This document shows, one piece after another, positions 15,982 through 24,329 of a DNA stretch of 64,000 nucleotides; positions within the stretch are counted from its first letter, which is position 1, and each line of letters opens with the position of its first letter. Position numbers and translations under genes: made by a program. The DNA is taken from assembly GCA_028712075.1 (NCBI GenBank), contig JAQTQX010000003.1:124001-188000 (forward strand), in the 5' to 3' direction. The stretch comes from Desulfuromonadaceae bacterium. GTDB lineage: Bacteria; Desulfobacterota; Desulfuromonadia; Geobacterales; Pseudopelobacteraceae. The notes below the pieces were generated by a model, which saw only the letters and a program-made list of their open reading frames with translations, did not search any database and was not told where the DNA came from.

Positions 15982-16962
15982 ATGAAAGCGATTGTATATA
16001 CAACATATGGATCACCGGATGTCCTCCATATTAAAGAGGTTGAAAAACCTGCACCCAGGGACGCTGAACTCTTGATCAAAGTTCATGCGGCAGAGGCAAC
16101 GAAGGGTGATTGTGAAATGCGAAGCTTCAATTTCCAGGTGAAGTGGTTTTGGCTCCCTTTGCGCATTGCGTTGGGACTCATAAAGCCAAAGAGACAAATA
16201 TTGGGAGGATATTTCGCGGGAGAAGTGGAATCAGTCGGCACCGGCGTTTCCAAATTTCAAAAGGGAGATCAGATTTTCGGGTCTACTCAGCTTCAGTTGG
16301 GTGCATATGGCGAATACATGTGTCTGCCGGCCGGCCACACTCTTGTGCGCAAACCGAATAATATGAGTTTTGAAGAGGCAGCGGCAGTGCCTCTGGGAGG
16401 GCTGAATGCTCTTCACTTTATGAGAAAAGCTCATATCAAAAAAGGCGAAAAGGTCTTGATCAACGGTGCCGGCGGCAGCATCGGTATGTTTGCGGTGCAG
16501 ATTGCAAAAGCAATGGGAGCTGAGGTGACGGCAGTTGATAGCGCAATAAAGGAGGAAATGCTTCTCCGAATCGGGGCTGATCATTTCATTGATTATTCCA
16601 AGGAAGATTTCTCAAATAACGGCCAATCCTATGACGTGATTTTTAACATGGTTGCTAACTATTCCTATTCCAACTGTGTTAGCTCACTCAATTCCAAGGG
16701 ACGTTATTTGTTGGGAAATCCGCGTCTGTCCGATATGCTGCGGTCTGTTCTGACGTCAAGGTTTACTGGCAAGAGCGCGATTTTTGTTTTTGCCGGGGAA
16801 AAGGAGGAAGAGCTGCTTGCACTCAAGGAAATGATTGAAGAGGGAAAAATAACATCAATCGTCGATAGAATCTATCCCATGGAGCAGGCTGCTGAAGCTC
16901 ATCGAAGAGTGGAAACCGAACAGAGATTGGGGAGTATCGTAATTTCCATGGGAACGTCATGA
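15982..16962 (+). CDS. NAD(P)-dependent medium-chain dehydrogenase (quinone oxidoreductase-like)
   Basis: A 326-residue zinc-independent MDR-family oxidoreductase. The N-terminal GroES-like fold has YGSPDVLHIKEVEKP and GGYFAGEVESVGTGVSKFQKGD. The Rossmann half has GLNALHFMRKA, then the nucleotide-binding INGAGGSIGMFAVQIAKAMG, then GADHFIDYSKEDF. The structural-zinc cysteine lobe of classical alcohol dehydrogenases is absent, which fits quinone oxidoreductase/enoyl reductase-like members. The substrate is unknown. It follows the repeat-like flank of the first PEP-CTERM gene, and no good ribosome site is visible close to the ATG. Confidence 0.85.
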   Translation: MKAIVYTTYGSPDVLHIKEVEKPAPRDAELLIKVHAAEATKGDCEMRSFNFQVKWFWLPLRIALGLIKPKRQILGGYFAGEVESVGTGVSKFQKGDQIFGSTQLQLGAYGEYMCLPAGHTLVRKPNNMSFEEAAAVPLGGLNALHFMRKAHIKKGEKVLINGAGGSIGMFAVQIAKAMGAEVTAVDSAIKEEMLLRIGADHFIDYSKEDFSNNGQSYDVIFNMVANYSYSNCVSSLNSKGRYLLGNPRLSDMLRSVLTSRFTGKSAIFVFAGEKEEELLALKEMIEEGKITSIVDRIYPMEQAAEAHRRVETEQRLGSIVISMGTS

Positions 16963-17018
16963 AAGCACGTATCAATATTGTCTGCTCCCCCACAACAACT
17001 GAGTGAAGAGGACCAACC

Positions 17019-17531
17019 ATGGCAAAGACAGACTGTGAAGCAGCAAAAATACATACCGGCGCCGACAATCGGGAATTTATCTGCGGACTCGTCGAAGTGA
17101 CCGGCAACCGGCTTAAGCTCAACATAAACAGTGACTTTCTCACAATATCGGAATCAGGCTTCACCGGCGTTATCCCGCTCGATTCCGGGGACGATGCCGC
17201 GAACATCGACAAAATGAAGAGAGCAGCCGAATATTTTGCCGCATTGGCACAAGATCTCCGGCAGGCCGCATTGGTATATCAATCCGGAAAACCCGGGACA
17301 GGCACGCCGGTCGATGCCGGGGCAAAGCCCCGCAATCAGCAACAACAGGCTGAACACCTCAATATGATACATGCCATACTGGAAAAGCTGCCCGAAGACG
17401 AGAAAGCGATCTATCAGAGGTTCGGATTTGGCGAACGGGCGAAAATGTACAAAATGGTAGACTACGAGACGGACCCGGTCAAAATGCAGGCGATGATTTG
17501 CACGATGATAAAAACCATTTCCGGAACATAG
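17019..17531 (+). CDS. Hypothetical protein
   Basis: A 170-residue soluble protein that I do not recognise. The N-terminal 60 residues look beta-rich (FICGLVEVTGNRLKLNI, SDFLTISESGFTGVIPLD). The middle is helical (KMKRAAEYFAALAQDLRQAA). A Gly/Gln-rich linker (about 95-115) leads to a C-terminal helical part with LEKLPEDEKAIYQRFGF. There is no signal peptide or membrane helix. A GAGGA ribosome site precedes ATG at 17019, and a strong terminator follows the stop, so it is a separate transcription unit. Confidence 0.7.
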   Translation: MAKTDCEAAKIHTGADNREFICGLVEVTGNRLKLNINSDFLTISESGFTGVIPLDSGDDAANIDKMKRAAEYFAALAQDLRQAALVYQSGKPGTGTPVDAGAKPRNQQQQAEHLNMIHAILEKLPEDEKAIYQRFGFGERAKMYKMVDYETDPVKMQAMICTMIKTISGT

Positions 17532-17563
17532 TTTTTTAAGAAAAAACATGATTGAAGAGTGTG

Positions 17564-17600
17564 AGCAAGGCTGCAGATGTACTGGCAGCCTTGCTTTTTC
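17564..17600 (+). terminator. Intrinsic terminator
   Basis: AGCAAGGCTGC pairs exactly with GCAGCCTTGCT across a ten-base loop, followed by TTTTTC. It ends the hypothetical gene at 17019 and insulates the TetR operon downstream. Confidence 0.9.
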
Positions 17601-17608
17601 GATAATAT

Positions 17609-17670
17609 ATGAGCGTGCTCATTTATTTGTTGCTTTTGTCTGTAGCTGCCATTATAGTGAACGCGCTCAT
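17609..17670 (+). promoter_or_regulatory. TetR operon promoter with two palindromic operators
   Basis: A sigma-70-type promoter has TTGCTT at 17630-17635, a 17-base spacer and TATAGT at 17653-17658. Two near-identical palindromes flank it: TGAGCGTGCTCA at 17610-17621 (perfect) and TGAACGCGCTCA at 17658-17669 (one mismatch), 48 bases apart start to start. Consensus TGARCGYGCTCA. The second overlaps the last -10 base and the likely start site, so binding of the TetR protein encoded next would block transcription. Confidence 0.75.
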
Positions 17671-17702
17671 TTAAATGGATTGAGCGTTATGGGAGAGAGT
17701 CG

Positions 17703-18326
17703 ATGCGTATCAGCGAGCAGGCCAAGCAGGATAACAGGATTCGCATCCTGGAAAAAGCGGTGGATATCTTCACAACCAAAGGCTTCGATGCGACCACTAC
17801 CCGTGATATCGCCCTGGCTGCCGGGTTGGCGACCGGCACTTTGTTCAACTATTTCCCGAGCAAGGAGACCCTGGCGATGACCATGGTCACTGAGGCTTTT
17901 CGCCAGGGGCGGGAGGATTTTCAGCGCCGCCGTACCGGTGACGAGGATCTTGCCGAGGAGCTGTTTCTGTTTATTGCTTCCGGCCTGCGCAGGCTGCGTC
18001 CGTTGCGCACTTTTCTCGGCCCGGTGCTGGAACGCTCCTTGAGTCCTTTTCCCCGAAAGAGCGTGTGCCAGGAGGGGGAAGCCGCCCGCCAGGGGCATCT
18101 GAATGCGGTGCAGGGGATCATTGCCGGCCACGGTTTTGCCGAAGCCCCGGACTATGTCGCCATGACCATGTACTGGTCCCTCTATCTCGGCATCCTCGCC
18201 TTTTGGGCCAACGATACTTCCCCCAACCAGGAAGAAACCCAGGCACTGATCGACTATGCAACCCGCATGTTCGTGCAGATTATTTCCGGCGGCGGGCCCG
18301 GCAAAGGAGGCGCCGATGCTGAGTGA
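17703..18326 (+). CDS. TetR/AcrR family transcriptional regulator
   Basis: A 207-residue one-component regulator. The N-terminal helix-turn-helix region (about residues 8-55) has RIRILEKAVDIFTTKGFDA, TTRDIALAAGLATGTLFNYF and PSKETLA, all canonical for TetR. The remaining helical domain (about 60-200) would bind an unknown ligand. ATG at 17703 follows GGAGAGAG. The gene is first in a co-directional group with an ABC1 kinase, an ABC transporter, a LolA-like protein and an outer-membrane protein, and two palindromic operators precede it, so it probably represses its own operon. Confidence 0.9.
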   Translation: MRISEQAKQDNRIRILEKAVDIFTTKGFDATTTRDIALAAGLATGTLFNYFPSKETLAMTMVTEAFRQGREDFQRRRTGDEDLAEELFLFIASGLRRLRPLRTFLGPVLERSLSPFPRKSVCQEGEAARQGHLNAVQGIIAGHGFAEAPDYVAMTMYWSLYLGILAFWANDTSPNQEETQALIDYATRMFVQIISGGGPGKGGADAE

Positions 18327-19746
18327 AGAGTTCCTGGAACAGGAGCTGCTCAAGGCCCTTCCCAAGGATCGTAACACCGATCCGGCCGGTCAGTCCCTGG
18401 CAAATCTGATTGCCGGCATCTCCAGCAAAAAGGTGCCGGTGAACTCCTTTTTCCGCGTCTGGATACTGGGCTCTCTCCAGGCCAGGGTGGCCTTCGGATA
18501 TCTTGCGTATTGGCTGCGCAGCCGATTCAGCGGCGCGGAAGTAAAGCGGCGGCTCAAAAGCGAAGCGCATCTGGCCGCAGCTCTACAGCTCTTTGGCACC
18601 ATGGGGTATCTGCGCGGCGCGGTGATGAAGGTCGGACAAATGCTCGCCAATCTCCCCGAGGTGGTGCCGGAGGAATTTGCCGAGGTACTCTCCGCGTTGC
18701 ATTTCGAAGCGCCTCCGATGCACTACTCCCTGGTGCGCGAGGTCTTTCTCGACGAGTTCGGCCGTGAACCGGAGGAGCTGTTCGCCTCCTTTGATCAGCA
18801 GGCCTTTGCCGCCGCCTCTCTGGGGCAGGTGCATCGCGCCCGTCTGCTGAGCGGTGAAGAGGTGGCGGTAAAGATCCAGTATCCCGGCATCGCCCGAACG
18901 ATCAAAAACGACCTGCGCACCCTCCGTCTCCTGCTCCAGCCGCTCTGCCTGACCAAGGATTGGGAGGATACCATCGCCAAACTGGCCGACATCGAGCGCA
19001 TGCTGCTCCTGGAGACAGATTATACCAAGGAGGCCGACCACTGCCGCCGGGCCCGGGCCGTCTTTTCCGCCGAAGACCGGGTTGTGGTGCCGGAGATCTA
19101 CAACGGCTTATCCTCCAAACGAGTGCTGACCAGTGAGTATCTCCCTGGCTGCCACATCAATGAATATCTTCAGAGTAGCCCGGACCAGGCGGAGCGGGAC
19201 CATTTCACCACGCTGCTTACGATAGCCACATATCGGCTCTACTACCGCTTGCACTGGCTGCCGGCAGACCCGCACCCCGGTAACTTCATCTTCATGGAGG
19301 ACGGACGGCTCGGTCTGATCGATTTCGGCTGCACTCTGGTACTGGACGAAGAGGAATGGCGCGATTCCAACGCCGCGATCCAGGCCGCGCTGGACCGGGA
19401 CATTCTCGCTCTGAACCAGGCCATTGCCTCTGCGTGCCGCTTCAACCATCCCGATGATATGGAGCCGGACCATCTGGAAGTTATCCGCCAGGGATTCTAC
19501 TGGTTCATGGAGCCGTGGCAACAGGAAGGGCTCTTCGATTTCGGGGACAAGGCGTTCTTCCTGCGCGGCATCGAAAATGTCATCGAGGCGGCGCGCAAAC
19601 GTTACACTCGCAGCGTGCCGATGACCATCTGGTCGAACCGGTTCACCTTCGGCGGCAGGGCTTTTTGTTACAAGTTGCAGGGGCGCTGCGAGTTCAGGAA
19701 CATTTTTCTGCGGGAGTCGGCCTGGCGCGAGCAGGATGAGTCGTAG
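18316..19746 (+). CDS. ABC1/UbiB-family atypical kinase
   Basis: About 476 residues; ATG at 18316 follows AAAGGAGG by five bases and overlaps the TetR stop by 11 bases. Motifs of the ABC1 (UbiB/ADCK) family appear in order: the N-terminal KVGQ motif (VMKVGQMLANLPE), the Ala-rich loop AAASLGQVHRA, the lysine in EVAVKIQYPG, LLLETDYTKEA, the catalytic-loop DPHPGNFIF and metal-binding LIDFG. UbiB proteins support quinone biosynthesis and lipid handling through ATPase activity. No quinone genes are near; the ABC transporter context suggests a role in envelope lipid traffic (inference). There is no C-terminal membrane anchor of the UbiB type. Confidence 0.85.
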   Translation: MLSEEFLEQELLKALPKDRNTDPAGQSLANLIAGISSKKVPVNSFFRVWILGSLQARVAFGYLAYWLRSRFSGAEVKRRLKSEAHLAAALQLFGTMGYLRGAVMKVGQMLANLPEVVPEEFAEVLSALHFEAPPMHYSLVREVFLDEFGREPEELFASFDQQAFAAASLGQVHRARLLSGEEVAVKIQYPGIARTIKNDLRTLRLLLQPLCLTKDWEDTIAKLADIERMLLLETDYTKEADHCRRARAVFSAEDRVVVPEIYNGLSSKRVLTSEYLPGCHINEYLQSSPDQAERDHFTTLLTIATYRLYYRLHWLPADPHPGNFIFMEDGRLGLIDFGCTLVLDEEEWRDSNAAIQAALDRDILALNQAIASACRFNHPDDMEPDHLEVIRQGFYWFMEPWQQEGLFDFGDKAFFLRGIENVIEAARKRYTRSVPMTIWSNRFTFGGRAFCYKLQGRCEFRNIFLRESAWREQDES

Positions 19747-19766
19747 GGCAAAGCCTGAAAACTGTG

Positions 19767-19895
19767 TTTCACGCGACGACGCAATTGCGCAACGAACGAC
19801 GAACAAGTCCCCCTTTAAGAAAGGGGGATTTAGGGGGATTTGCCTTTTGCGGTGAAGCAAAATCCCCCCTGACCCCCCTTTTGTAAAGGGGGGGA
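19767..19895. repeat. Intergenic palindromic repeat cluster
   Basis: Two parts. At 19767-19800 is a relative of the GACGACGCAA repeat found at 23192 and 23447. At 19808-19893 are C-run/G-run hairpins: CCCCCTTT-AAG-AAAGGGGG, then a longer pair of GGGGGATTT and AAAATCCCCCC arms, then CCCCCTTT-TGT-AAAGGGGG. The block separates the ABC1 kinase from the ABC transporter genes and looks REP-like. Confidence 0.75.
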
Positions 19896-19913
19896 AATAA
19901 AGGAGACATCCAC

Positions 19914-20603
19914 ATGCTGAAACTCCACGACGTAATCAAAACCTACGCCGGCAAATCCGAGGTAAAAGCCTTGGCAGGGATCAACCTGGCTATCGGGACG
20001 GGCGAAATGGTGGCGATCATGGGGCCGTCAGGCTCCGGCAAATCGACGCTGCTCAACCTGCTGGGGGGGCTGGATGTGCCGACATCGGGGCAGGTGATAG
20101 TGGCGGGAACGGATCTCGCCGGTGAGAGCGAAAAGGGGCGTTCGCTGTTCCGCCGCTCCACGGTATCGTACATTTTTCAGGCCTATCACCTGATGCCGAC
20201 CCTGAAGGTGCGCCAGAACGTAGCCCTGCCGCTGCATCTGGCCGGAATGGCGGCAACGGTGATCGAAGAGAAGGTCACACGGGCACTACAGGATGTCGGG
20301 CTGGAGGCGCGGGGAAACCATCTCCCCGATGAACTCTCCGGCGGGGAACGGCAACGGGCCGCCATCGCACGGGCGCTGGTCACCGATGCGCCGCTGCTGC
20401 TGGCCGACGAACCGACCGGCAATCTGGATTCGGCCCGTGGCGCAGAAATTCTGGAGCTGCTCAGGACGATCAATCGGGAACGGGGCACCACCATCGTCAT
20501 CGTTACCCACGACCATAATGCCGCCTCAGCCTGCGCACGCTTGATCAGGCTGCGGGACGGCAGGGTTGAGGGGGACTCCGCCGTGGCGGGAGGTGGGGTA
20601 TGA
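19914..20603 (+). CDS. ABC transporter ATP-binding protein (LolD/MacB type)
   Basis: A 229-residue ATPase subunit. Walker A is GPSGSGKST (about residues 39-47), the signature is LSGGERQR, Walker B is LLLADEPTGNLD, and the switch His lies in IVTHD. GLDVPTSGQVIVAGTDL and SYIFQAYHLMPTLKVRQNV are typical of the LolD/FtsE/MacB clade, which powers FtsX-like permeases that act on periplasmic substrates rather than moving solutes through the membrane. ATG at 19914 follows GGAGACATCCAC. The permease start overlaps this stop by four bases. Confidence 0.92.
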   Translation: MLKLHDVIKTYAGKSEVKALAGINLAIGTGEMVAIMGPSGSGKSTLLNLLGGLDVPTSGQVIVAGTDLAGESEKGRSLFRRSTVSYIFQAYHLMPTLKVRQNVALPLHLAGMAATVIEEKVTRALQDVGLEARGNHLPDELSGGERQRAAIARALVTDAPLLLADEPTGNLDSARGAEILELLRTINRERGTTIVIVTHDHNAASACARLIRLRDGRVEGDSAVAGGGV

Positions 20604-23152
20604 GGTTTCTGCTCCGCACCCTCTCGCTCTCCTATGTCAGGCGTCACCTGGCCAAGACGATCCTTACCCTCCTTGGCGTCGTAGTCGGCGTGGCAACTTT
20701 CAGCTCCATCGAAAGCGCCAAGGGAACGCTGGTCAAGGGGATCCGTTCCACGGTTGACCGGGTTGCCGGCAAGGCCCAACTGCAGATCATCATGGAGGGA
20801 GGGGTGCCGGAGGAGGTGCAGGAACAGGTGCGGGCGCTCCCCGGAATCCGGGCTACTTCGCCGGTCATCGAGCAGATCGTCATCCCGGAAAAGGGTGAGC
20901 TCGGCAGCCTCATGGTGATCGGCATCGACCTTCTGGGAGATCGGGAGATGCGGGATTACGGCTTCGAGGGGGATGACGCCGATCTGGACGATCCGCTCCT
21001 TTTTCTCGCCCAGCCCGATTCGGCCATCTTTACCCGCCAGTTTGCCGAAAAAGCCGGACTGAAGAGCGGTGACAGCCTCGCGATCAAGGCTCCAAAAGGG
21101 GTGAAATTGGTCAAAGCCCGTGGGCTCCTTACTCCAAAAGGGTTTGCCGAGGCTTTCGGCGGCAACCTGATGGTGGTGGACGTGTATGCCGCCCAGGAAC
21201 TTTTTGGCCGGGGCAGGCGCTTTGACCGGATTGATGTGCGGCTTGACGAGGGGACCAGCGTCGCCCAGGGAATAGCAACGTTGGAGAAAGCGCTTGGCCC
21301 GGCCTACCGGGTGGAAACCCCCGGGAAGCGGGGAGAGCAGATTGAGAAGATCGTTACCAATTTCGTGGCCGGGTTCAACATCTCCAGCGGTTTTGCCCTT
21401 GCCATCGGCATCTTCCTGATTTTCAATGCCTTCAATGTTGCGGTGAACCGGCGGCGGCGGGACATCGGAACGCTGCGGGCCCTGGGGGCAACCCCTCGTC
21501 AGGTGCAACTCCTCTTCCTTGCCGAAGCGCTGGTCATCGGCATAATCGGCGGCATCCTGGGCACTCTGGCCGGCAGCGCCTTTTCACAGGCGTTCCTCCG
21601 GATGATGGGACAGACATCCGAAACATTGTACGGCGTCACCAGCTCTGGGACGGTGCGCCTTGTGCCGCTAGTCGTTCTGCAATCGATGTTTCTCGGCGTT
21701 GCCGCCTCACTGATCGGCGCCTGGGGGCCGGCTCTGTCCGCCTCCCGCATTTCACCCACCGAGGCGTTTGCCAAGGGGGCTTTTCAGGCCGCTGTTCCGG
21801 GCAGATCTGCTCTGAGAATCGCAGCCGGCGTCGCCACACTTGGCAGTGCCGTCGTCATGGCTCTCAAGCCCCCCTTCGGCGGCAATCCGTTTATTTTTGT
21901 TGAGCTGCTGCTGGGGGGCGCCGGGATTGTGCTCCTTGTCGGGCCGCTCTCACGGCTGCTGCTCCACCACCTCGTTCAGTTGGTGACCCGTTTTGCCCCG
22001 GTGGCAGGGAGGCTCTCCGGCGATGCCCTCCTTGGCAATGCCCGCAGAACTTCCGGCACCATCATGGCCATGGCTCTCTCGTTGACCTTTGTGCTCGGCC
22101 TGGGTGGGTATATGGGGTCGACCAAAAAGGCGCTTGAACGCTGGATGAACGATTCCCTGACCTGTGAGCTGTTCGTGCGGGCCTCGGCCAATTTCAATCG
22201 TCCGGACTTCCTGTTCCCTGGCGGACTGCGTGACGAGTTGCTGCAGTTGCCGGGGGTAAAGAGCGTCGAGAGCTTCCGCGTAAACCGTCCCCTTTATCAG
22301 GGGCGTCAGATCCAGGTTGCGTCCATTGAGATCGCCCCACTGCTGGAACGGATGAAATACGACTTCACCCAGGGGGATGTTGAAACGATGCGCCGAGGGC
22401 TGACCCGGGAAGGAAAATGCGCGGTCTCGGACAATTTCTCCCGGCGCTATAAACTGGGGATCGGACAGCAGGTGGAACTGGCTGCTCCCGGCGGAAAAGT
22501 ACGCTTCACCATTGCCGCCGTGGTACGGGATTACGCCTCCGACCAGGGAACGGTGCTGCTGGACCGCAGCCAGTTCCTCCGCTACTGGCAGGATGACCGT
22601 GTCGATATCTACGACGTCTCGCTGCACCCCGACGCCAACGTCGGCCAGGTGCGCGACCATATCCGCGCCAGGCTGGCCGGTCGTTATCCGGCGCTGATCT
22701 CCACCCGCCAGGAGTTTATCGCCGAAATTACCAAGGCTATTGACGCCTTTTACGCGCTGACACGGGTTACGCTCTTTCTTGCCCTGCTGGTCGCTTTCCT
22801 GGGCATTGTCACCGCGCTCCTCATTTCGGTGGCTGAGCGGACCAGGGAAATCGGGATACTCAAGGCACTTGGCGCTCTCCCGGCCCAACTTGCCCGTGGC
22901 ATCGTGCTTGAAGCGCTGCTCCTCGCGCTGGCGGGATTGGTGCTGGCGCTGCCGGCCGGAAATCTCTTCGCCTCTTTCATGGAGGGGCCGCTTGCCGAGC
23001 TGTTTACCGGCTGGATCATGCCGCACTTCTATCCGTGGGAGATTCTGCTGCAGCTCACAATAGCCCTGCCGTTGATCTCGGCCTTCGCCGCATGGGTGCC
23101 TGCCCGTCAGGCGGGGAGGATGAAGATTGTCGAGGCGATTGAGTATGAGTGA
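20600..23152 (+). CDS. ABC transporter permease with two FtsX domains
   Basis: An 850-residue MacB/LolE-type permease. One N-terminal helix is followed by a large periplasmic MacB-PCD-like domain (about 50-265), then a three-helix FtsX core (about 270-420, with AFNVAVNRRRRDIGTLRALGA). A central helix pair and a second periplasmic domain (about 530-690) lead to the C-terminal FtsX core containing TREIGILKALGALPAQLARG and ending WVPARQAGRMKIVEAI. Fused double-FtsX permeases work in lipoprotein or lipid extraction and envelope export. Here it pairs with the ATPase at 19914, and the LolA-like and barrel genes downstream suggest a trans-envelope route (inference). Confidence 0.88.
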   Translation: MRFLLRTLSLSYVRRHLAKTILTLLGVVVGVATFSSIESAKGTLVKGIRSTVDRVAGKAQLQIIMEGGVPEEVQEQVRALPGIRATSPVIEQIVIPEKGELGSLMVIGIDLLGDREMRDYGFEGDDADLDDPLLFLAQPDSAIFTRQFAEKAGLKSGDSLAIKAPKGVKLVKARGLLTPKGFAEAFGGNLMVVDVYAAQELFGRGRRFDRIDVRLDEGTSVAQGIATLEKALGPAYRVETPGKRGEQIEKIVTNFVAGFNISSGFALAIGIFLIFNAFNVAVNRRRRDIGTLRALGATPRQVQLLFLAEALVIGIIGGILGTLAGSAFSQAFLRMMGQTSETLYGVTSSGTVRLVPLVVLQSMFLGVAASLIGAWGPALSASRISPTEAFAKGAFQAAVPGRSALRIAAGVATLGSAVVMALKPPFGGNPFIFVELLLGGAGIVLLVGPLSRLLLHHLVQLVTRFAPVAGRLSGDALLGNARRTSGTIMAMALSLTFVLGLGGYMGSTKKALERWMNDSLTCELFVRASANFNRPDFLFPGGLRDELLQLPGVKSVESFRVNRPLYQGRQIQVASIEIAPLLERMKYDFTQGDVETMRRGLTREGKCAVSDNFSRRYKLGIGQQVELAAPGGKVRFTIAAVVRDYASDQGTVLLDRSQFLRYWQDDRVDIYDVSLHPDANVGQVRDHIRARLAGRYPALISTRQEFIAEITKAIDAFYALTRVTLFLALLVAFLGIVTALLISVAERTREIGILKALGALPAQLARGIVLEALLLALAGLVLALPAGNLFASFMEGPLAELFTGWIMPHFYPWEILLQLTIALPLISAFAAWVPARQAGRMKIVEAIEYE

Positions 23153-23191
23153 CGAATCTCCCGATCTTGGAGAGACAGAACAACAAAACCT

Positions 23192-23472
23192 GTTTCACGC
23201 AACGACGCGACGACGCAACGTAAAAACCAAACCAAAAGATTTGGTAACTACTTAGGTCAAGAAAGCATAAATTCAAAACCAGTTTCACACGGAGGCACAG
23301 AGGCACAGAGAAAACCAGGATTAGATCTTGAAGCCTTTGAGGTAAGCCATAAAAACTTTGTGTTTTTTGACATTCTCCGTGCCTCTGTGCCTCCGTGTGA
23401 GTTGCCTTTGATTCTGAGCAGTTACAAGATTTGTTTGAAAGACTTTCGTTGCGTCGTCGCGTCGTCGCGTGA
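23192..23472. repeat. Nested inverted repeats between permease and LolA-like gene
   Basis: Outer arms: TTTCACGCAACGACGCGACG and following bases at 23192-23220, and the reverse complement at 23447-23472, matching at about 25 of 26 positions. Inner arms: TCACACGGAGGCACAGAGGC and following bases at 23285-23310, and the reverse complement at 23374-23400, again with a single mismatch. The central 60-odd bases are unique. Both arm types recur elsewhere in such genomes as intergenic repeats (recollection, not checked). This 364-base gap splits an otherwise tight operon. Confidence 0.85.
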
Positions 23473-23516
23473 GTAATGTTTTTCTGAAGTTTATGTTTAA
23501 ATTTTTGGAGGTTGAG

Positions 23517-24329
23517 ATGCGCAGGAATATATCATTTAGAATAATTTATCTCCGGATTATGACAGCGGTCATTCTTTCAACTTTTTGCGCCAGCTTTGCC
23601 TGGGCGGGGCCTGACGCTCGCACGCTCTTGAAGGAATCTGAACAGCGCCATCGCACCAAAACCCAGCAGTACGCCGGGGAACTGACGGTGGTGAACAAGA
23701 ATGGCAAGGTGCGGAAGAAGGGGTGGAAGAGTTTCCGGGAAGGGTACGCAGGGGATGCGAAGAACCTGATCCGCTTTATTGATCCGCCTGAAGTGAAAGG
23801 GGTCGGATTCCTTTCGCTGGCAAAGCCGGGTGGGCAGAACCCGGATCAGTGGCTCTACCTCCCTTCCATGAAACGGGAGCGGCGGATAGCAACCCAGGAC
23901 CGGGACAGCTCCTTTGTCGGCACCGACTTCAGTTATGAAGATATGGAAGAGTTCGACCATGTGAAACACAAAGTAGAGCTTCATGGGGAACAGTTGGTCG
24001 ATAATTTCCCCTGTTATGTCATTGAGGCGTTTCCCTTTGAAAAGAATGGAAAATCGGTCTATGAGAAGAAAATTATCTATCTGCGTAAAGATAACCTCTA
24101 TCTGCTTCGGGAAGATCTCTACCGTAAAGGGGAAAAAGAACCGGGCAAACGGATGATCCTCTCCGATCTTCAGCAGATAGGCGGCCATTGGGTGGCGCAG
24201 AAGATGGAGATGAAAGATCTGAAGAAAGGGAGTACGACGACGGTGCTCCTCAAGGAAATCATATTTGACAAGCCGCAGCCGGTCAGCCGGTTTACCTTGC
24301 AGAACCTGAACCGGGAGGGGGGCGATTGA
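23517..24329 (+). CDS. LolA-like outer membrane lipoprotein-sorting protein
   Basis: About 270 residues; ATG at 23517 follows TGGAGG and is preferred over the GTG at 23469. A signal peptide runs to about SFAWA. The mature part resembles the LolA/LolB-fold family annotated as outer membrane lipoprotein-sorting proteins: RTLLKESEQRHRTKTQQYAG, IRFIDPPEVKGVGFLSL, WLYLPSMKRERRIA, DSSFVGTDFSYEDM, then YEKKIIYLRKDNLYLLRED and the closing SRFTLQNLNR. Such proteins carry lipids or lipoproteins across the periplasm. Position between an ABC exporter and a predicted outer-membrane barrel fits that role. The next gene overlaps its stop by four bases. Confidence 0.85.
   Translation: MRRNISFRIIYLRIMTAVILSTFCASFAWAGPDARTLLKESEQRHRTKTQQYAGELTVVNKNGKVRKKGWKSFREGYAGDAKNLIRFIDPPEVKGVGFLSLAKPGGQNPDQWLYLPSMKRERRIATQDRDSSFVGTDFSYEDMEEFDHVKHKVELHGEQLVDNFPCYVIEAFPFEKNGKSVYEKKIIYLRKDNLYLLREDLYRKGEKEPGKRMILSDLQQIGGHWVAQKMEMKDLKKGSTTTVLLKEIIFDKPQPVSRFTLQNLNREGGD

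Noticed and set aside
20186..21508. A 440-codon reverse frame across the ABC genes
   Set aside because: It is antisense to clear ABC ATPase and permease genes in G+C-rich DNA, and its translation has no recognisable domain.
21950..23026. A 358-codon reverse frame opposite the permease
   Set aside because: Shadow of a strongly supported double-FtsX permease; composition is Gln/His/Arg-rich and not protein-like.
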